A stretch of 59,344 nt of DNA from Gammaproteobacteria bacterium (GCA_019911805.1 JAIOJV010000042.1:1-59344); one strand, 5' to 3'; numbered from the stretch's first letter, positions 41,867 to 51,715 are shown. Notes: generated by a model not told the origin, from the letters alone. Numbers and translations: made by a program.

Positions 41867-42441
41867 TGATCGACAATTACGACTCCTTTACCTACAACCT
41901 GGTGCAATACCTGGGTGAGCTGGGGCAGGACGTGCGCGTGTACCGTAATGATCAGATTACGATCGGCGAGATCGCTGCCCTCGAACCCGACCACATCGTC
42001 GTCTCGCCAGGCCCGTGTACACCCAATGAGGCCGGGGTGTCGGTGGCGGTGATCCGCGCATTCGCCGGCAAGATCCCGATCCTCGGCGTGTGCCTCGGCC
42101 ATCAGAGCATCGGCCAGGCCTTCGGTGGGCGGATCGTGCACGCGCGCGCCATCATGCACGGCAAGACCTCCATGATCCATCACCTGAACACCGGGGTTTT
42201 CCACGGTCTGGAAAACCCCTTCGAGGCGACCCGCTACCATTCCCTGGTGATCGACAGAGAAGGTCTGCCGGATTGTCTGGAGGTCACGGCCTGGACCCAG
42301 GATGCGCACGGCGAGCCCGACGAGATCATGGGCGTGCGCCACCGGACCGTGGCAGTGGAGGGCGTGCAGTTCCACCCCGAGTCGATCCTGACCCGGCATG
42401 GCCACGACCTGCTGCGCAATTTCCTGGAGGGGCGTGTTTAA
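41857..42441 (+). CDS. trpG: anthranilate synthase component II (glutamine amidotransferase)
   Basis: This 194-residue class I glutamine amidotransferase has catalytic Cys79 in [15 protein letters not shown] and a C-terminal VQFHPES His/Glu pair. It feeds ammonia to TrpE and may also serve p-aminobenzoate synthesis. The ATG at 41857 overlaps trpE by 10 bases. The stop TAA is the first part of the family C repeat that follows. Confidence 0.95.
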   Translation: MLLMIDNYDSFTYNLVQYLGELGQDVRVYRNDQITIGEIAALEPDHIVVSPGPCTPNEAGVSVAVIRAFAGKIPILGVCLGHQSIGQAFGGRIVHARAIMHGKTSMIHHLNTGVFHGLENPFEATRYHSLVIDREGLPDCLEVTAWTQDAHGEPDEIMGVRHRTVAVEGVQFHPESILTRHGHDLLRNFLEGRV

Positions 42442-42813
42442 CCGCCAAGACGCCAGGACCGTTTTAAAACCGCCAAGGCGCCAAGACGCCAAGAAAAATG
42501 AAAAAGGCTGGTTATGGGTTTGTATCGATTATTCCTTGGCGTCTTGGCGCCTTGGCGGTTCCAACATGATCTTGGCGTCGTGGCGGTAACAGCGCCTACT
42601 GAAAATTTATACATCGCCGCGCCTTTACAGTTCGTACAGGTTTTCTTGGCGTCTTGGCGCCTTGGCGGTTCCAATATGATCTTGGTGTCGTGGCGGTAGC
42701 AGCGCCTACTGAGGATTTCTGCATCGCCGCGCCTTTACAGTTCGTACAGATTTTCTTGGCGTCTTGGCGCCTTGGCGGTTCCAACATAGTCTTGGTGTCT
42801 TGGCGGTAATAGC
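42439..42813. repeat. family C inverted repeat with three 110-bp tandem right arms
   Basis: Left arms of CCGCCAAGACG words occupy 42440-42495. The right arm (CTTGGCGTCTTGGCGCC...) is present three times, starting at 42535, 42645 and 42755, exactly 110 bp apart, with conserved sequence between. The whole 393-bp trpG-trpD spacer is filled by this element. It begins at the trpG stop codon. Confidence 0.93.
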
Positions 42814-42834
42814 AGTAATAGCGGTAACAAGAGA

Positions 42835-43856
<1,022 letters not shown>

Positions 43857-43860
<4 letters not shown>

Positions 43861-43978
43861 GGTGCGTCGCTGCGCCGACGCACCCTACGTGGGGGTGCAC
43901 CCCCTTCCAGGCGGTACGGGTGTCTGAGGGGGCGTGTGACCTCGTCCGTGTGTTTTTGTGTGCTTCCGTGGCAACTAC
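43857..43978. repeat. family E REP and family A arm between trpD and trpC
   Basis: GTAG followed by a GGGTGCGTCG/CGACGCACCC palindrome (43857-43888) starts in the trpD stop. A family A right arm lies at 43947-43978. This separates trpD from trpC by 133 bp. Confidence 0.85.
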
Positions 43979-43993
43979 GATTTCAGGATATTC

Positions 43994-44791
43994 ATGACCG
44001 GCGTCCCCGACATTCTGCAGAAGATTCTCACGCGCAAGGCCGAGGAGGTCGCGGCACGTGCGGCGCGCGTGCCACTGAGCGAGCTCCGGCGGCAGACCAC
44101 GGCGGTGGACGCACCGCGCGGGTTCGCCGCCGCGCTGGAACACCGCATCGCAGCGGGGCAGGCCGGCGTCATCGCCGAGATCAAGAAGGCCTCACCGAGC
44201 AAGGGGGTGCTGCGCGAGCGCTTCGATCCACCGGCGATTGCACGCAGCTACGCCGCGGGCGGTGCCGCCTGCCTGTCGGTGCTCACCGACATCGATTTCT
44301 TTCAGGGCACCGACGACGATTTGCGTCAGGCCCGCGCGGCCGGCGGGCTGCCGGTGTTGCGCAAGGATTTTGTGGTAGACCCCTACCAGATCCACGAGGC
44401 GCGCGCGCTGGGCGCCGACTGTATCCTGCTCATCGTCGCGGCCCTGGGCGATGCCCTGCTGATGGAGCTGGCGGGGTTGACCGCTGAGCTGGGCATGGAT
44501 GCGCTGGTGGAGGTGCATGATGCCGAGGAGTTGGACCGCGCCCTGCATCTGCCCTGCCGCATGATCGGCATCAACAACCGCAACCTGCGGACCTTTGAAA
44601 CGCGCCTGGACACGACCCTGGAGCTGTTGCCGAAGATCCCGCCGGGGCGCCTGATCGTCACGGAAAGCGGCATCCATACCCGCGAGGACGTGGCCCTGAT
44701 GCGCGCACACGGCGTGCACGCCTTCCTCGTCGGCGAGGCCTTCATGAAAGCCGACGATCCAGGGCAGAAGCTGGCGGAGTTGTTTGGGTAG
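43994..44791 (+). CDS. trpC: indole-3-glycerol-phosphate synthase
   Basis: This 265-residue TIM-barrel enzyme closes the indole ring of tryptophan. Motifs are [13 protein letters not shown] (catalytic Glu and Lys), [39 protein letters not shown] and [26 protein letters not shown] 43994 follows TTCAGGATATTC. trpA, trpB and trpF are not in this window. Confidence 0.97.
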   Translation: MTGVPDILQKILTRKAEEVAARAARVPLSELRRQTTAVDAPRGFAAALEHRIAAGQAGVIAEIKKASPSKGVLRERFDPPAIARSYAAGGAACLSVLTDIDFFQGTDDDLRQARAAGGLPVLRKDFVVDPYQIHEARALGADCILLIVAALGDALLMELAGLTAELGMDALVEVHDAEELDRALHLPCRMIGINNRNLRTFETRLDTTLELLPKIPPGRLIVTESGIHTREDVALMRAHGVHAFLVGEAFMKADDPGQKLAELFG

Positions 44792-44798
44792 ACCAAAT

Positions 44799-45090
44799 CC
44801 TAGGTACTAGGGAACCGCTGCTTAATCCGTTATTGCGAGGAGCGCAGCGACGCGGCACCAGCGAGCTTGCGAGCGCAGAACGCCCGCAGGGCGGCCCCGC
44901 AGGGGTGAGCGCAGCGAATAATCTCCAACTCGTTGATCTACCGTCGAAGGAGATTGCTTCGCTTCGCTCGCAATGACGCTACGACGGATTAAGCAGAGGT
45001 TCTCTAGGTGCCAGGTGCCAGGTGCCAGGTTCTAGGGCCAAGGTGAGGTAGAAGGTTTTCCCTAGAACCTAGTACCTAGAGCCTAGAACC
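44799..45090. repeat. nested repeats: family D enclosing family G
   Basis: Outer CTAGGTaCTAGG-type words (44799-44812 and 45003-45090) enclose a family G element: ATTGCGAGGAGCGCAGCGACG near 44835, and AGCAATCTCC-type words in reverse near 44948-45002 with GCAATGACG. Both ends carry the AGGGAACC...TGCTTAAT / ATTAAGCAGAGGTT pairing also found at 58.4 kb. The 303-bp spacer trpC-crp has no gene. Confidence 0.9.
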
Positions 45091-45094
45091 TGAT

Positions 45095-45733
45095 CTAACG
45101 CGTCCCGAACACGACGACGGTCTTGCCCTTGGCGCGGATCAGGCCCTGTTCTTCGAGGTTCTTCATCACTCGGCCGACCATCTCCCGCGAGCAGCCGACG
45201 ATGCGACCGATCTCCTGGCGGGTGATGCGGATCTGCATCCCTTCGGGGTGGGTCATGGCGTCGGGCTGTTTGCAGAGGTCGAGCAGGGTGCGGGCCACGC
45301 GGCCGGTCACGTCCAGAAACGCCAGGTCCGAGACCTTGCGGCTGGTGGTGCGCAGGCGTGCTGCCATCTGCGAGGCCAGGGCGAACAGGATGGTGGGGTC
45401 TTCCTCGGCCAGCTGCCGGAAGCGGGCGTAGCTGATTTCCGCGAGTTCGCACTCCGCGCGTGTGCGCACCCAGGCGCTGCGCTTGCTGCTCTCGCCGAAC
45501 AGGCCCATCTCGCCGAAGAAATCGCCGCGGTTGAGGTAGGCGAGCACGATCTCGCGCCCTTCCTCGTCCTCGATCAGGACGGTGACCGAGCCATCCACGA
45601 TGTAATAGAGGACATCGGGTGCGTCCCCGGCGTAGATGATGACGCTCTTGGTCGGATAACGCCGTCGATGGCAGTGTTCCAGGAAGCGGTCGATCGACGG
45701 GTTGCCGGTGTTTTTGGCTTTGATGATACTCAT
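45095..45733 (-). CDS. crp: cyclic AMP receptor protein (Crp/Vfr)
   Basis: This 212-residue regulator has an N-terminal cAMP-binding domain with [18 protein letters not shown] (phosphate-binding cassette, Arg and Ser positions) and a C-terminal HTH with [30 protein letters not shown]. The QEIG-IVGCSRE recognition helix is the Crp/Vfr type. It activates or represses catabolite and virulence-like genes. The synteny trpC-crp-osmC-speD-coq7 supports Crp rather than a distant Fnr relative. Confidence 0.93.
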   Translation of the reverse strand: MSIIKAKNTGNPSIDRFLEHCHRRRYPTKSVIIYAGDAPDVLYYIVDGSVTVLIEDEEGREIVLAYLNRGDFFGEMGLFGESSKRSAWVRTRAECELAEISYARFRQLAEEDPTILFALASQMAARLRTTSRKVSDLAFLDVTGRVARTLLDLCKQPDAMTHPEGMQIRITRQEIGRIVGCSREMVGRVMKNLEEQGLIRAKGKTVVVFGTR

Positions 45734-45858
45734 GGCAATCCTGTTGCCTCGGGTCTTCTGGCGGACCCAAGATAATAAATACTATACCATTGCCCCGAGG
45801 TCCAGGGGGAATGATCTGTGCTAGGCTTCCCCCGGAATCGCGACGGCACGGAGGGGCG

Positions 45859-46278
45859 ATGAAAGCGCGGGTGAAATGGGTGGAGGATGCTGCCTTCATC
45901 GGTGAAGCCGGCAGCGGCCACGCGCTGCTGATGGACGGGCCGCCGGACAGCGGTGGCCGCAACCTCGGCCCCCGGCCGATGGAGATGCTGCTGCTCGGTA
46001 TGGGCGGCTGCACGGCCTTCGACGTCGTGTATATCCTGAAACGTGCCCGCCAGCCGGTGTTGGACTGTGTGGTCGAACTCGAGGCCGAGCGCGCCACCGA
46101 ACCGCCCAAGGTGTTCACCAAGATCCATGTCCGCTTCATCGTCAGCGGGCGCGGCTTGAGCGAAAAGCAGGTCGAGCGTGCCGTGCGGCTGTCGGCGGAG
46201 AAGTACTGTTCGGCATCGATCATGCTCGGCAAGGCCGCCGAGATCACCCATGAATTCAAGGTAGTCGAGTCGCCCTGA
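45859..46278 (+). CDS. OsmC/YhfA-like protein
   Basis: This 139-residue OsmC-family protein has the pattern RPMEMLLLGMGGCTAFDVVYILKRARQ with the conserved Cys in GGCTA, and a second Cys in EKYCSASIML. OsmC proteins use such a pair as a thiol peroxidase; YhfA-type members next to crp have unproven activity. GGAGGGGCG precedes the ATG. Divergent from crp across a 125-bp spacer. Confidence 0.9.
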   Translation: MKARVKWVEDAAFIGEAGSGHALLMDGPPDSGGRNLGPRPMEMLLLGMGGCTAFDVVYILKRARQPVLDCVVELEAERATEPPKVFTKIHVRFIVSGRGLSEKQVERAVRLSAEKYCSASIMLGKAAEITHEFKVVESP

Positions 46279-46573
46279 GGGCGACACCCGGCCACGCCCT
46301 CTTGCTTGTCGCGCCACCCCAGATCTTCGGTTTTCAGGATGAAAGGTGAATCCTGCGCTGCGCCACGACGGCGCCCGCAGCTTCTATTGCGCCGATTCCG
46401 AGGAGGTCTAGGGGCCCGAGGGAACGGTGGTGCGGATGATTTATCACCCACCCGTCGCCGCGAATGTGGGATAATCGCGCGCCCCGCGCCTGGGGGTTCA
46501 ACGAATGGCGGTGGATGACGGGCCGGCCGGCCCCTGACGATAACGGGTGTACTGCGACGTGAAAAAAACCGCG

Positions 46574-47386
46574 ATGAAAAAGATCAAGCTGCACGGGTTC
46601 AACAACCTGACCAAGACGTTGAGCTTCAACATCTATGACATCTGCTATGCCAAGACCCGCCGGCACCGCAAGGAATATATCGAGTACATCGACGAGGCCT
46701 ACAACGCCGAGCGCCTGACGCAGATCCTGTCCGAGGTCTCCAGCATCATCGGCGCGAACATCCTCAACATCGCCCACCAGGACTACGAACCACAGGGCGC
46801 CAGCGTCACCATGCTCATCTCCGAGGAGCCGGTGATTTCCGAGGAACTCTCCGAGAAGTTGTCCAATTCCGAGGCCCCCGGCCCGCTGCCGGATTCCGTG
46901 GTCGCGCACCTCGACAAGAGCCACATCACCGTGCACACCTATCCGGAAAGCCACCCGGACAACGGCATCAGCACCTTCCGGGCGGACATCGACGTGTCGA
47001 CCTGCGGGCGCATCTCGCCGTTGCGCGCATTGAACTATCTGATCCACGTCTTCGAGTCCGACATCGTCATCATGGACTACCGCGTGCGCGGCTTCACCCG
47101 CGATGTGCGTGGCAAGAAGCACTTCATCGACCACAAGATCACCTCCATCCAGAACTTCCTGTCCCGGGACACGCGCCTGAACTATCAGATGATCGACGTG
47201 AACGTGTACCAGGAAAACATCTTTCACACCAAGATGCTTCTGAAGGAGTTCGACCTGGACAACTACCTGTTCGGGACCGGCGCCGACGAACTGACGGCCA
47301 AGGAAGAGAAGCTGGTCCGCGCGCGCCTGCAGCGCGAGATGGCGGAGATCTTCTACGGCCGCAATCTCAAGGGTGGGTTGAAATAA
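46574..47386 (+). CDS. speD: S-adenosylmethionine decarboxylase proenzyme
   Basis: This 270-residue enzyme is of the long E. coli type. It makes decarboxylated SAM for spermidine synthesis after self-cleavage at Lys115-Ser116 ([15 protein letters not shown]), which gives a pyruvoyl Ser. [18 protein letters not shown] is the canonical start, so ATG 46574 is taken rather than upstream GTGs. It ends with FYGRN. The stop is followed within 3 bp by a family D arm. Confidence 0.97.
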   Translation: MKKIKLHGFNNLTKTLSFNIYDICYAKTRRHRKEYIEYIDEAYNAERLTQILSEVSSIIGANILNIAHQDYEPQGASVTMLISEEPVISEELSEKLSNSEAPGPLPDSVVAHLDKSHITVHTYPESHPDNGISTFRADIDVSTCGRISPLRALNYLIHVFESDIVIMDYRVRGFTRDVRGKKHFIDHKITSIQNFLSRDTRLNYQMIDVNVYQENIFHTKMLLKEFDLDNYLFGTGADELTAKEEKLVRARLQREMAEIFYGRNLKGGLK

Positions 47387-47388
47387 AG

Positions 47389-47412
47389 GTCCTAGGTCCT
47401 AGGTGCTAGGAC
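47389..47412. repeat. family D arm between convergent genes
   Basis: GGTCCTAGGTCCTAGGTGCTAG fills the short gap between the speD and coq7 stop codons. No partner arm is present. Confidence 0.8.
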
Positions 47413-47413
47413 C

Positions 47414-48055
47414 TCAGATCCAATACGTCGTCCCCGTCATTACCTTCGACAGCGCCCGCATCAGCCCCTTGACCGGGTACGGCAGCGCCGCGCCGCCGGC
47501 CTCCAGGGCGGCAGTGCCGTGGCGCTGTTCGTCGATCTTCATCTGTTCCAGGATGGCACGGCTCTTCCGGTCTGCGCTGGCCATGCGCCGCAGGTGCCCA
47601 TCGAGGTGCTCGACCACCTGACGCTCGGTCTCCGCTACGAAGCCCAGACTCCATTGGTCGCCGACCGCCCCCGCCAGCGCACCGAGGCTGAACGAGCCGA
47701 CGTAGAACAGCGGGTTCAGATAGCTGGTATGGCTGCCCAGTTCCTCGACGCGCTGCTGGCACCAGATGAGGTGGTCGTTCTCCTCCTGCGCCGCCCGCGC
47801 CATGGCGTCACGGACCGCCTCCAGCCGGGCGGTGAGCGCCTGCCCCTGATACAAGGCCTGGGCGCAGACCTCGCCGGTATGGTTGACGCGCATCATCCGC
47901 GCCGACGCCGTGCGTTCCCGGGCGCTCAATTCCGCCTCCGGGGCGGCGTCGGCGGGATTGGCGCGGTCCGTGCCCAGCGGCTGGCCGAACACCGTGCGCA
48001 AAGCCTGGTCGAAGTTGATCAGCAGGTGATCGAAGGGGGAGTAGTGTCGGTCCAT
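47414..48055 (-). CDS. coq7: 3-demethoxyubiquinol 3-hydroxylase (Coq7)
   Basis: This 213-residue di-iron hydroxylase inserts the last hydroxyl of ubiquinone. Ligand motifs are RVNHTGEVCAQALYQG (E and H) and EEENDHLIW-like QEENDHLIW, with a second set ETERQVVEHLDGHL and IDEQRHG. MDRHYSPFDHLLINFDQALR is the usual N-terminus. Its C-terminal 'GTTYWI' is as in the family. Aerobic ubiquinone synthesis is implied. Confidence 0.96.
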   Translation of the reverse strand: MDRHYSPFDHLLINFDQALRTVFGQPLGTDRANPADAAPEAELSARERTASARMMRVNHTGEVCAQALYQGQALTARLEAVRDAMARAAQEENDHLIWCQQRVEELGSHTSYLNPLFYVGSFSLGALAGAVGDQWSLGFVAETERQVVEHLDGHLRRMASADRKSRAILEQMKIDEQRHGTAALEAGGAALPYPVKGLMRALSKVMTGTTYWI

Positions 48056-48120
48056 GCCGGCACGATACAAGAGCCGGGTCGCCGGAGACAAGCGCGTGGC
48101 CCGGGTGGACTCTGCGTTAT

Positions 48121-48300
48121 GGCCACGGAAGCACACGGCCACAGGCAAACTCCTTATGGCCACGGAAGTACACGGAACAACACGGAAAGAATTCAATTCG
48201 TAAACCCCAAGATCATCAACCCGTGGTTGGGTCTCCGGGTTTCAGGCAATCAGCCTTTTTCCGTGTTGTTCCGTGTGCTTCCGTGGCCAAGAGAGGGTTT
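48121..48300. repeat. family A long-loop copy 1
   Basis: Left arm GGCCACGGAAGTACACGGAACAACACGG and right arm at 48261-48296 enclose an approximately 75-nt loop that is conserved with the copy at 48857-49035 (CCGTAAA...TTGGGTCTCCGGGTTT). A partial arm precedes at 48121-48139. The 316-bp spacer coq7 to ferredoxin holds nothing else. Confidence 0.85.
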
Positions 48301-48371
48301 AAGGGAAGGCATGCTATGTCCTATCCGGCGCGCCTCTTGTATCGTGTCTCCCGACGAAAGGAGCGGTCGCG

Positions 48372-48680
48372 ATGAACTACTACAAACACCACGTCTTCTT
48401 CTGCACCAACCTGCGCGAGGACGGCCGCGCCTGCTGTCAACGCTTCGATGCCCAGGCCATGCGCGAGTACGCCAAGCAGCGCTCCAAGGAACTGGGGCTG
48501 GCCGGTCCCGGCAAGGTGCGCATCAACACCGCCGGCTGTCTGGACCGCTGCGCCGAAGGCCCCGTCGTGGTCGTATATCCCGAAGGCGTCTGGTACCGCT
48601 ACGTCGACCGGGAGGACATCGACGAGATCATCGAGGAACACCTGGTCAACGGACGCCCGGTCGAACGCCTCAGGATCTGA
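48372..48680 (+). CDS. thioredoxin-like [2Fe-2S] ferredoxin
   Basis: This 102-residue protein matches the small thioredoxin-fold [2Fe-2S] ferredoxins. It has VFFCTNLREDGRACCQR (first Cys pair) and NTAGCLDRCAEGPVVVVYPEGVWY (second Cys pair), the C-x(10,12)-C...C-x3-C pattern. GAAAGGAGCGG precedes the ATG. It is of the family often annotated as '(2Fe-2S) ferredoxin domain-containing'. Electron partner unknown. Confidence 0.9.
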   Translation: MNYYKHHVFFCTNLREDGRACCQRFDAQAMREYAKQRSKELGLAGPGKVRINTAGCLDRCAEGPVVVVYPEGVWYRYVDREDIDEIIEEHLVNGRPVERLRI

Positions 48681-48722
48681 CGGCGGGGCGGGTGGTGGTG
48701 CGGGCACCCGGAAAGATCAAAC

Positions 48723-49035
48723 TCGGCCACGGAGCCCACGGACGAAAGCACTGCATGTAGGGTGCGTCGAGGCGTAGCCTGACGCACCGGGTTCCATGTC
48801 GCCCTCGGTGTGTCGTTGTGCCGACGCACCCTACGTGGTGCACCCCGTCAGGCGAATGCCACGGAAACAAACGGCCGCAAGCAAACCCCTTATGGCCACG
48901 GAAGCACACGGAACAACACGGAAAGAACCCAATCCGTAAATTCCAGGATCATCGGCCCGTGCTTGGGTCTCCGGGTTTTCGGTAATCAGCTTTTTTCCGT
49001 GTACTTCCGTGTGCTTCCGTGGCCAAGAAGGGTTT
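48723..49035. repeat. REP (family E) plus family A long-loop copy 2
   Basis: A truncated A arm (48723-48749), a full E element (48757-48835) and a long-loop A copy (48857-49035) fill the first half of the 838-bp spacer 48681-49518. The A copy and its flanking ACGGCC/GCAAAC words duplicate those at 48121-48300. The second half holds a promoter-terminator pair described separately, a stray A word near 49414 and the rplM leader. Confidence 0.85.
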
Positions 49036-49237
49036 AAGAGAGGGTTATTGCGGACACCGCCTGGTTGGCCACGGGTTCCGTGTCACCCTCGGCGGGAGCG
49101 GCGCACCGACTCCTCCCGCCGCCCATACCTCACCGTCCACGCCTCCTCCAACGAGCTCCCACCGGGTGGGCCAGGAACTTTCCCACGCCTGCGCTGCCTC
49201 ACTGTGCAGGCCTCGTGTATCACCCCCGGGAAGGGGG

Positions 49238-49266
49238 TTGACAAGCATATTGGAGTATTAGACAAT
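49238..49266 (+). promoter_or_regulatory. sigma-70 promoter for candidate small RNA
   Basis: TTGACA (49238-49243) is followed by a 17-base spacer and GACAAT (49261-49266). It points at a short transcription unit with no coding frame that ends in a strong terminator. Confidence 0.5.
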
Positions 49267-49272
49267 TCACAC

Positions 49273-49376
49273 ATACTGAATTACCGGTCCCCCTCTACAA
49301 CGCCGGTAGTTTAGGTACTCCTCCATCCTCCTTTGGTGGTTTCAGCGCGACACCCCCCTGTCGCGCTTTTTTTTTG
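49273..49376 (+). ncRNA. candidate C-rich small RNA
   Basis: A roughly 104-nt transcript is predicted from the promoter above to the terminator below. It has a TACCGG/CCGGTA stem with a loop containing TCCCCCTC, a linker ACTCCTCCATCCTCCTTTGG with two CCUCC-type words, and a terminator whose loop is CCCCCC. Exposed C-rich words are complementary to Shine-Dalgarno sequences, as in known C-rich regulatory RNAs. No reading frame of quality covers it. Alternatively it is an rplM leader with an attenuator, but 142 bases separate the terminator from rplM. Confidence 0.5.
49344..49376 (+). terminator. rho-independent terminator
   Basis: A perfect 9-bp stem AGCGCGACA/TGTCGCGCT with a CCCCCC loop is followed by nine T. 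It ends the candidate small RNA. Confidence 0.9.
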
Positions 49377-49518
49377 CCCGCGATCCGGGTTTTGTCGGCG
49401 TTTATCCGTATCTTCCGTGGCAAAGGGGTGGTCCAGCCGCCCCGGTCTTGAATCTCGTCCCTGACTTCTATACCATTCCGCGTCTTCTCAAGTGTCGGTG
49501 TGTGGAGTTACGTCTGTC

Positions 49519-49947
49519 ATGAAGACCTACAGTGCCAAGCCGGAAACCGTCAAGCGCGACTGGTACGTCGTCGACGCCGCCGGTAAAACCCTGGGCCGTT
49601 TGGCGACCGAACTGGCGCGCCGGCTGCGCGGTAAACATAAGGCGGAGTACACCCCGCACGTCGATACCGGTGACTATCTGGTGGTCGTCAATGCCGACAA
49701 GGTCGCCGTGACCGGTCGCAAGGAGCAGAACAAGCTCTACCATCACCACACCGGCTATGTCGGCAGCCTCAAGACCATCAGCCTCGACAAGCTGCGCGCC
49801 AAGGCACCGGAGCGCATCATCGAACACGCCGTCAAGGGTATGCTGCCGAAGAATCCCCTGGGCCGTGCGATGTTCCGCAAGCTGAAGGTGTATGCGGGAC
49901 CGGCGCATCAGCATGCCGCCCAGCAGCCCAAGCCGCTCGACTTCTAA
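49519..49947 (+). CDS. rplM: 50S ribosomal protein L13
   Basis: This 142-residue ribosomal protein begins [20 protein letters not shown] and carries [30 protein letters not shown], the L13 core, then [21 protein letters not shown]. It is co-transcribed with rpsI, 28 bp downstream. Confidence 0.98.
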   Translation: MKTYSAKPETVKRDWYVVDAAGKTLGRLATELARRLRGKHKAEYTPHVDTGDYLVVVNADKVAVTGRKEQNKLYHHHTGYVGSLKTISLDKLRAKAPERIIEHAVKGMLPKNPLGRAMFRKLKVYAGPAHQHAAQQPKPLDF

Positions 49948-49975
49948 CTCGATTCAAATTCACGGGAACGCGTAT

Positions 49976-50368
49976 ATGGCGCAGCAACAACTCTACAGCA
50001 CCGGTCGTCGCAAGACCTCCACCGCGCGGGTCTTCCTGCGCCGGGGCACCGGCCAGATCACCGTCAACCAGCGGCCGCTCGACGTCTATTTCGGCCGCGA
50101 GACCGCGCGCATGGTCGTGCGCCAGCCGCTGGAGACGACCAGCCTGGGTGACCAGTTCGACATCTACGTGACCGTCGTCGGCGGCGGCACCACCGGTCAG
50201 GCCGGCGCCATCCGTCACGGCATCACCCGCGCCCTGATCAAGCACGACGAGATGCTGCGCTCGCCGCTGCGCAAGGCCGGCTTCGTGACCCGCGACGCCC
50301 GCGAGGTCGAGCGCAAGAAAGTCGGGCTGCGGAAAGCGCGGCGCGGAGTACAGTTCAGCAAGCGTTGA
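49976..50368 (+). CDS. rpsI: 30S ribosomal protein S9
   Basis: This 130-residue protein begins [36 protein letters not shown] and ends in the basic SKR tail that reaches the decoding site. The [10 protein letters not shown] and [15 protein letters not shown] motifs are typical. The ATG at 49976 follows CACGGGAACGCGTAT, a modest ribosome site. Confidence 0.98.
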   Translation: MAQQQLYSTGRRKTSTARVFLRRGTGQITVNQRPLDVYFGRETARMVVRQPLETTSLGDQFDIYVTVVGGGTTGQAGAIRHGITRALIKHDEMLRSPLRKAGFVTRDAREVERKKVGLRKARRGVQFSKR

Positions 50369-50393
50369 GGTCATCTGCGCGCCGCGCAGAGAC

Positions 50394-50857
50394 GAGATAC
50401 AAGAGGCAGGATACAAGTTCTTGTCTTTTGGGAGGGGAGGGCATGGATGCCTTCGAGAACCTCGAAGTGTGGAAGCGGAGTTCGCGGTTATGCGTCGAAT
50501 TGTATGCCGCATTGAGCCGCTGCAAGGATCTGGGCTTCAAGGACCAGGTGACGCGCGCCGCGCTATCAATGCCTTCCAACATTGCGGAAGGCTATGAGCG
50601 GGATTCGCGGCGGGAGCTGATGCGCTTCCTGCGAATCGCCAAGGGCTCGTGCGGCGAGTTGCGCACACAGCTGTATATCGGTTGTCGATTGGGTTATCTG
50701 GATGTGATCCAATCGAGGCGCTTCATCAGCGAGACCTGTGAGCTGTCACGCATGATCTACGCCTTGATCAAAAGCATCGCAGCTGTTGAAGTCAAGAGCT
50801 GAGGTACCGAAGACGCCCTGAATACTTGCATCTTGCTGCTTGCAACTCGTATCTTCA
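50394..50857 (+). mobile_element. family H element carrying the four-helix-bundle gene
   Basis: GAGATACAAG-AGGCAGGATACAAG (50394-50423) on the left and ACTTGCATCTTGCTGCTTGC...GTATCTT (50824-50857) on the right are the arms of the same family seen empty at 17554-17662. Between them lies exactly one gene. The unit looks like a small inserted cassette with a protein cargo. Confidence 0.6.
50443..50802 (+). CDS. four-helix-bundle protein (S23/IVP-like, TIGR02436)
   Basis: This 119-residue protein matches the four-helix-bundle family first found in 23S rRNA intervening sequences. It opens ENLEVWKRSSRLCVELYAAL, then DLGFKDQVTRAALSMPSNIAEGYERDSRRELMRFLRIAKGSCGELRTQLYI, the family hallmark, and a final helix IYALIKSIAA. 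GGGAGGGGAGGGC precedes the ATG. The family includes the Avd accessory protein of diversity-generating retroelements, but no reverse transcriptase is near. Free-standing members have no known function. It sits inside an inverted-repeat cassette. Confidence 0.88.
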   Translation: MDAFENLEVWKRSSRLCVELYAALSRCKDLGFKDQVTRAALSMPSNIAEGYERDSRRELMRFLRIAKGSCGELRTQLYIGCRLGYLDVIQSRRFISETCELSRMIYALIKSIAAVEVKS

Positions 50858-50877
50858 CGACGCCTGCGCCGTGATTT

Positions 50878-50951
50878 TGGGGGATCGTCTAACGGCAGGA
50901 CAGAGGACTCTGACTCCTCTAATCTAGGTTCGAATCCTAGTCCCCCAGCCA
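50878..50951 (+). tRNA. tRNA-Gln (CTG)
   Basis: A 74-nt cloverleaf: acceptor TGGGGGA paired with TCCCCCA, D arm around GTCTAACGGCAGGAC, anticodon stem GAGGA/TCCTC with loop CTCTGAC (anticodon CTG, reading CAG), T arm CTAGG-TTCGAAT-CCTAG, discriminator G and encoded CCA (50949-50951). A terminator follows at once. Confidence 0.95.
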
Positions 50952-51155
50952 ATAAACACGGAACCCGCCCTTGTGGCGGGTTTTGTGTTTATGGGGGACT
51001 GGGATGAGAACCTCAGGTTCGACAGGCGAGCGCAGCGAGCCTGAACGCCGCAGCGCAGCGGAGGCGGCCCGCAGGGCGAGCCGCGTCAGCGGCGAGTAAT
51101 CCTAGTCCCCCAGCCAATAAACACGGAACCCGCCCTTGTGGCGGGTTTTGTGTTT
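50933..51155 (+). repeat. 58-bp direct repeat of tRNA 3' end plus terminator
   Basis: The 58 bases 50933-50990 (the last 19 bases of tRNA-Gln through the terminator) recur exactly at 51098-51155. The 107 bp between are a GAGCGCAGCGAGCC-type low-complexity sequence. The pattern looks like attL/attR of a 165-bp insertion at the tRNA gene, or a repair-mediated duplication. Confidence 0.92.
50962..50990 (+). terminator. tRNA-Gln terminator
   Basis: AACCCGCC-CTTGT-GGCGGGTT followed by TTGTGTTT, with flanking AACACGG/TTGTGTTT extending the stem. A second perfect copy lies in the direct repeat downstream. Confidence 0.8.
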
Positions 51156-51172
51156 GGGAAAAGAAAAATTGG

Positions 51173-51570
51173 CCACGGAAGCACACGGAACTACACGGAA
51201 CTACACGGAACTACACGGAACTACACGGAACTACACGGAACTACACGGACAAAACCTTTTTTGCCAGGAAAACATGTGAGAAACCTCTGATTAATTCATC
51301 GTACCGTCATTGCGAGCGAAGCGAAGCAATCTCCTTCGACGGCAGATCAACAGCTTGGGGGTTATTCGCTGCGCTCGTAATGACGAATTACTCAGTTCCT
51401 TAATGAATGGGCTCTTTGAGCCGCCCCCGTCCGGCCGCGGCTGCGGCGTGACGTAAACCCAACAGCCTCCGCGAGCCCCGGGGCGTTCCCTCCGCGTCGG
51501 TTTGCTTCGTGTGTGGCGCAGCCATAACGGGTTTGCCTTTGTCCGTGTAGCTCCGTGTGTTTCCATGGCC
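51173..51570. repeat. nested repeats: family A enclosing family G, with 10-bp expansion
   Basis: The left A arm (51173-51250) ends in six tandem CTACACGGAA units. The right arm lies at 51542-51570 and contains the matching TCCGTGTAG. Between them sits a family G element (51284-51400) with GTCATTGCGAGCGAAGCGAAG and TAATGACGAATTA ends. This and the tRNA repeats fill most of the 1031-bp spacer 50803-51833. Confidence 0.88.
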
Positions 51571-51715
51571 AATCCGTGGTCAATCCGGGTCTTGGGCCGG
51601 TTTCCTCATGGCTTCACTCCGGATATCGAAAAATATTTTTTGTGACCGGCCCCTCAAGATCTGGGGGTGGCGGCCGTTGCTGGCCGCAGGCGCTACTACA
51701 TGCGGTGTTGCCTAA

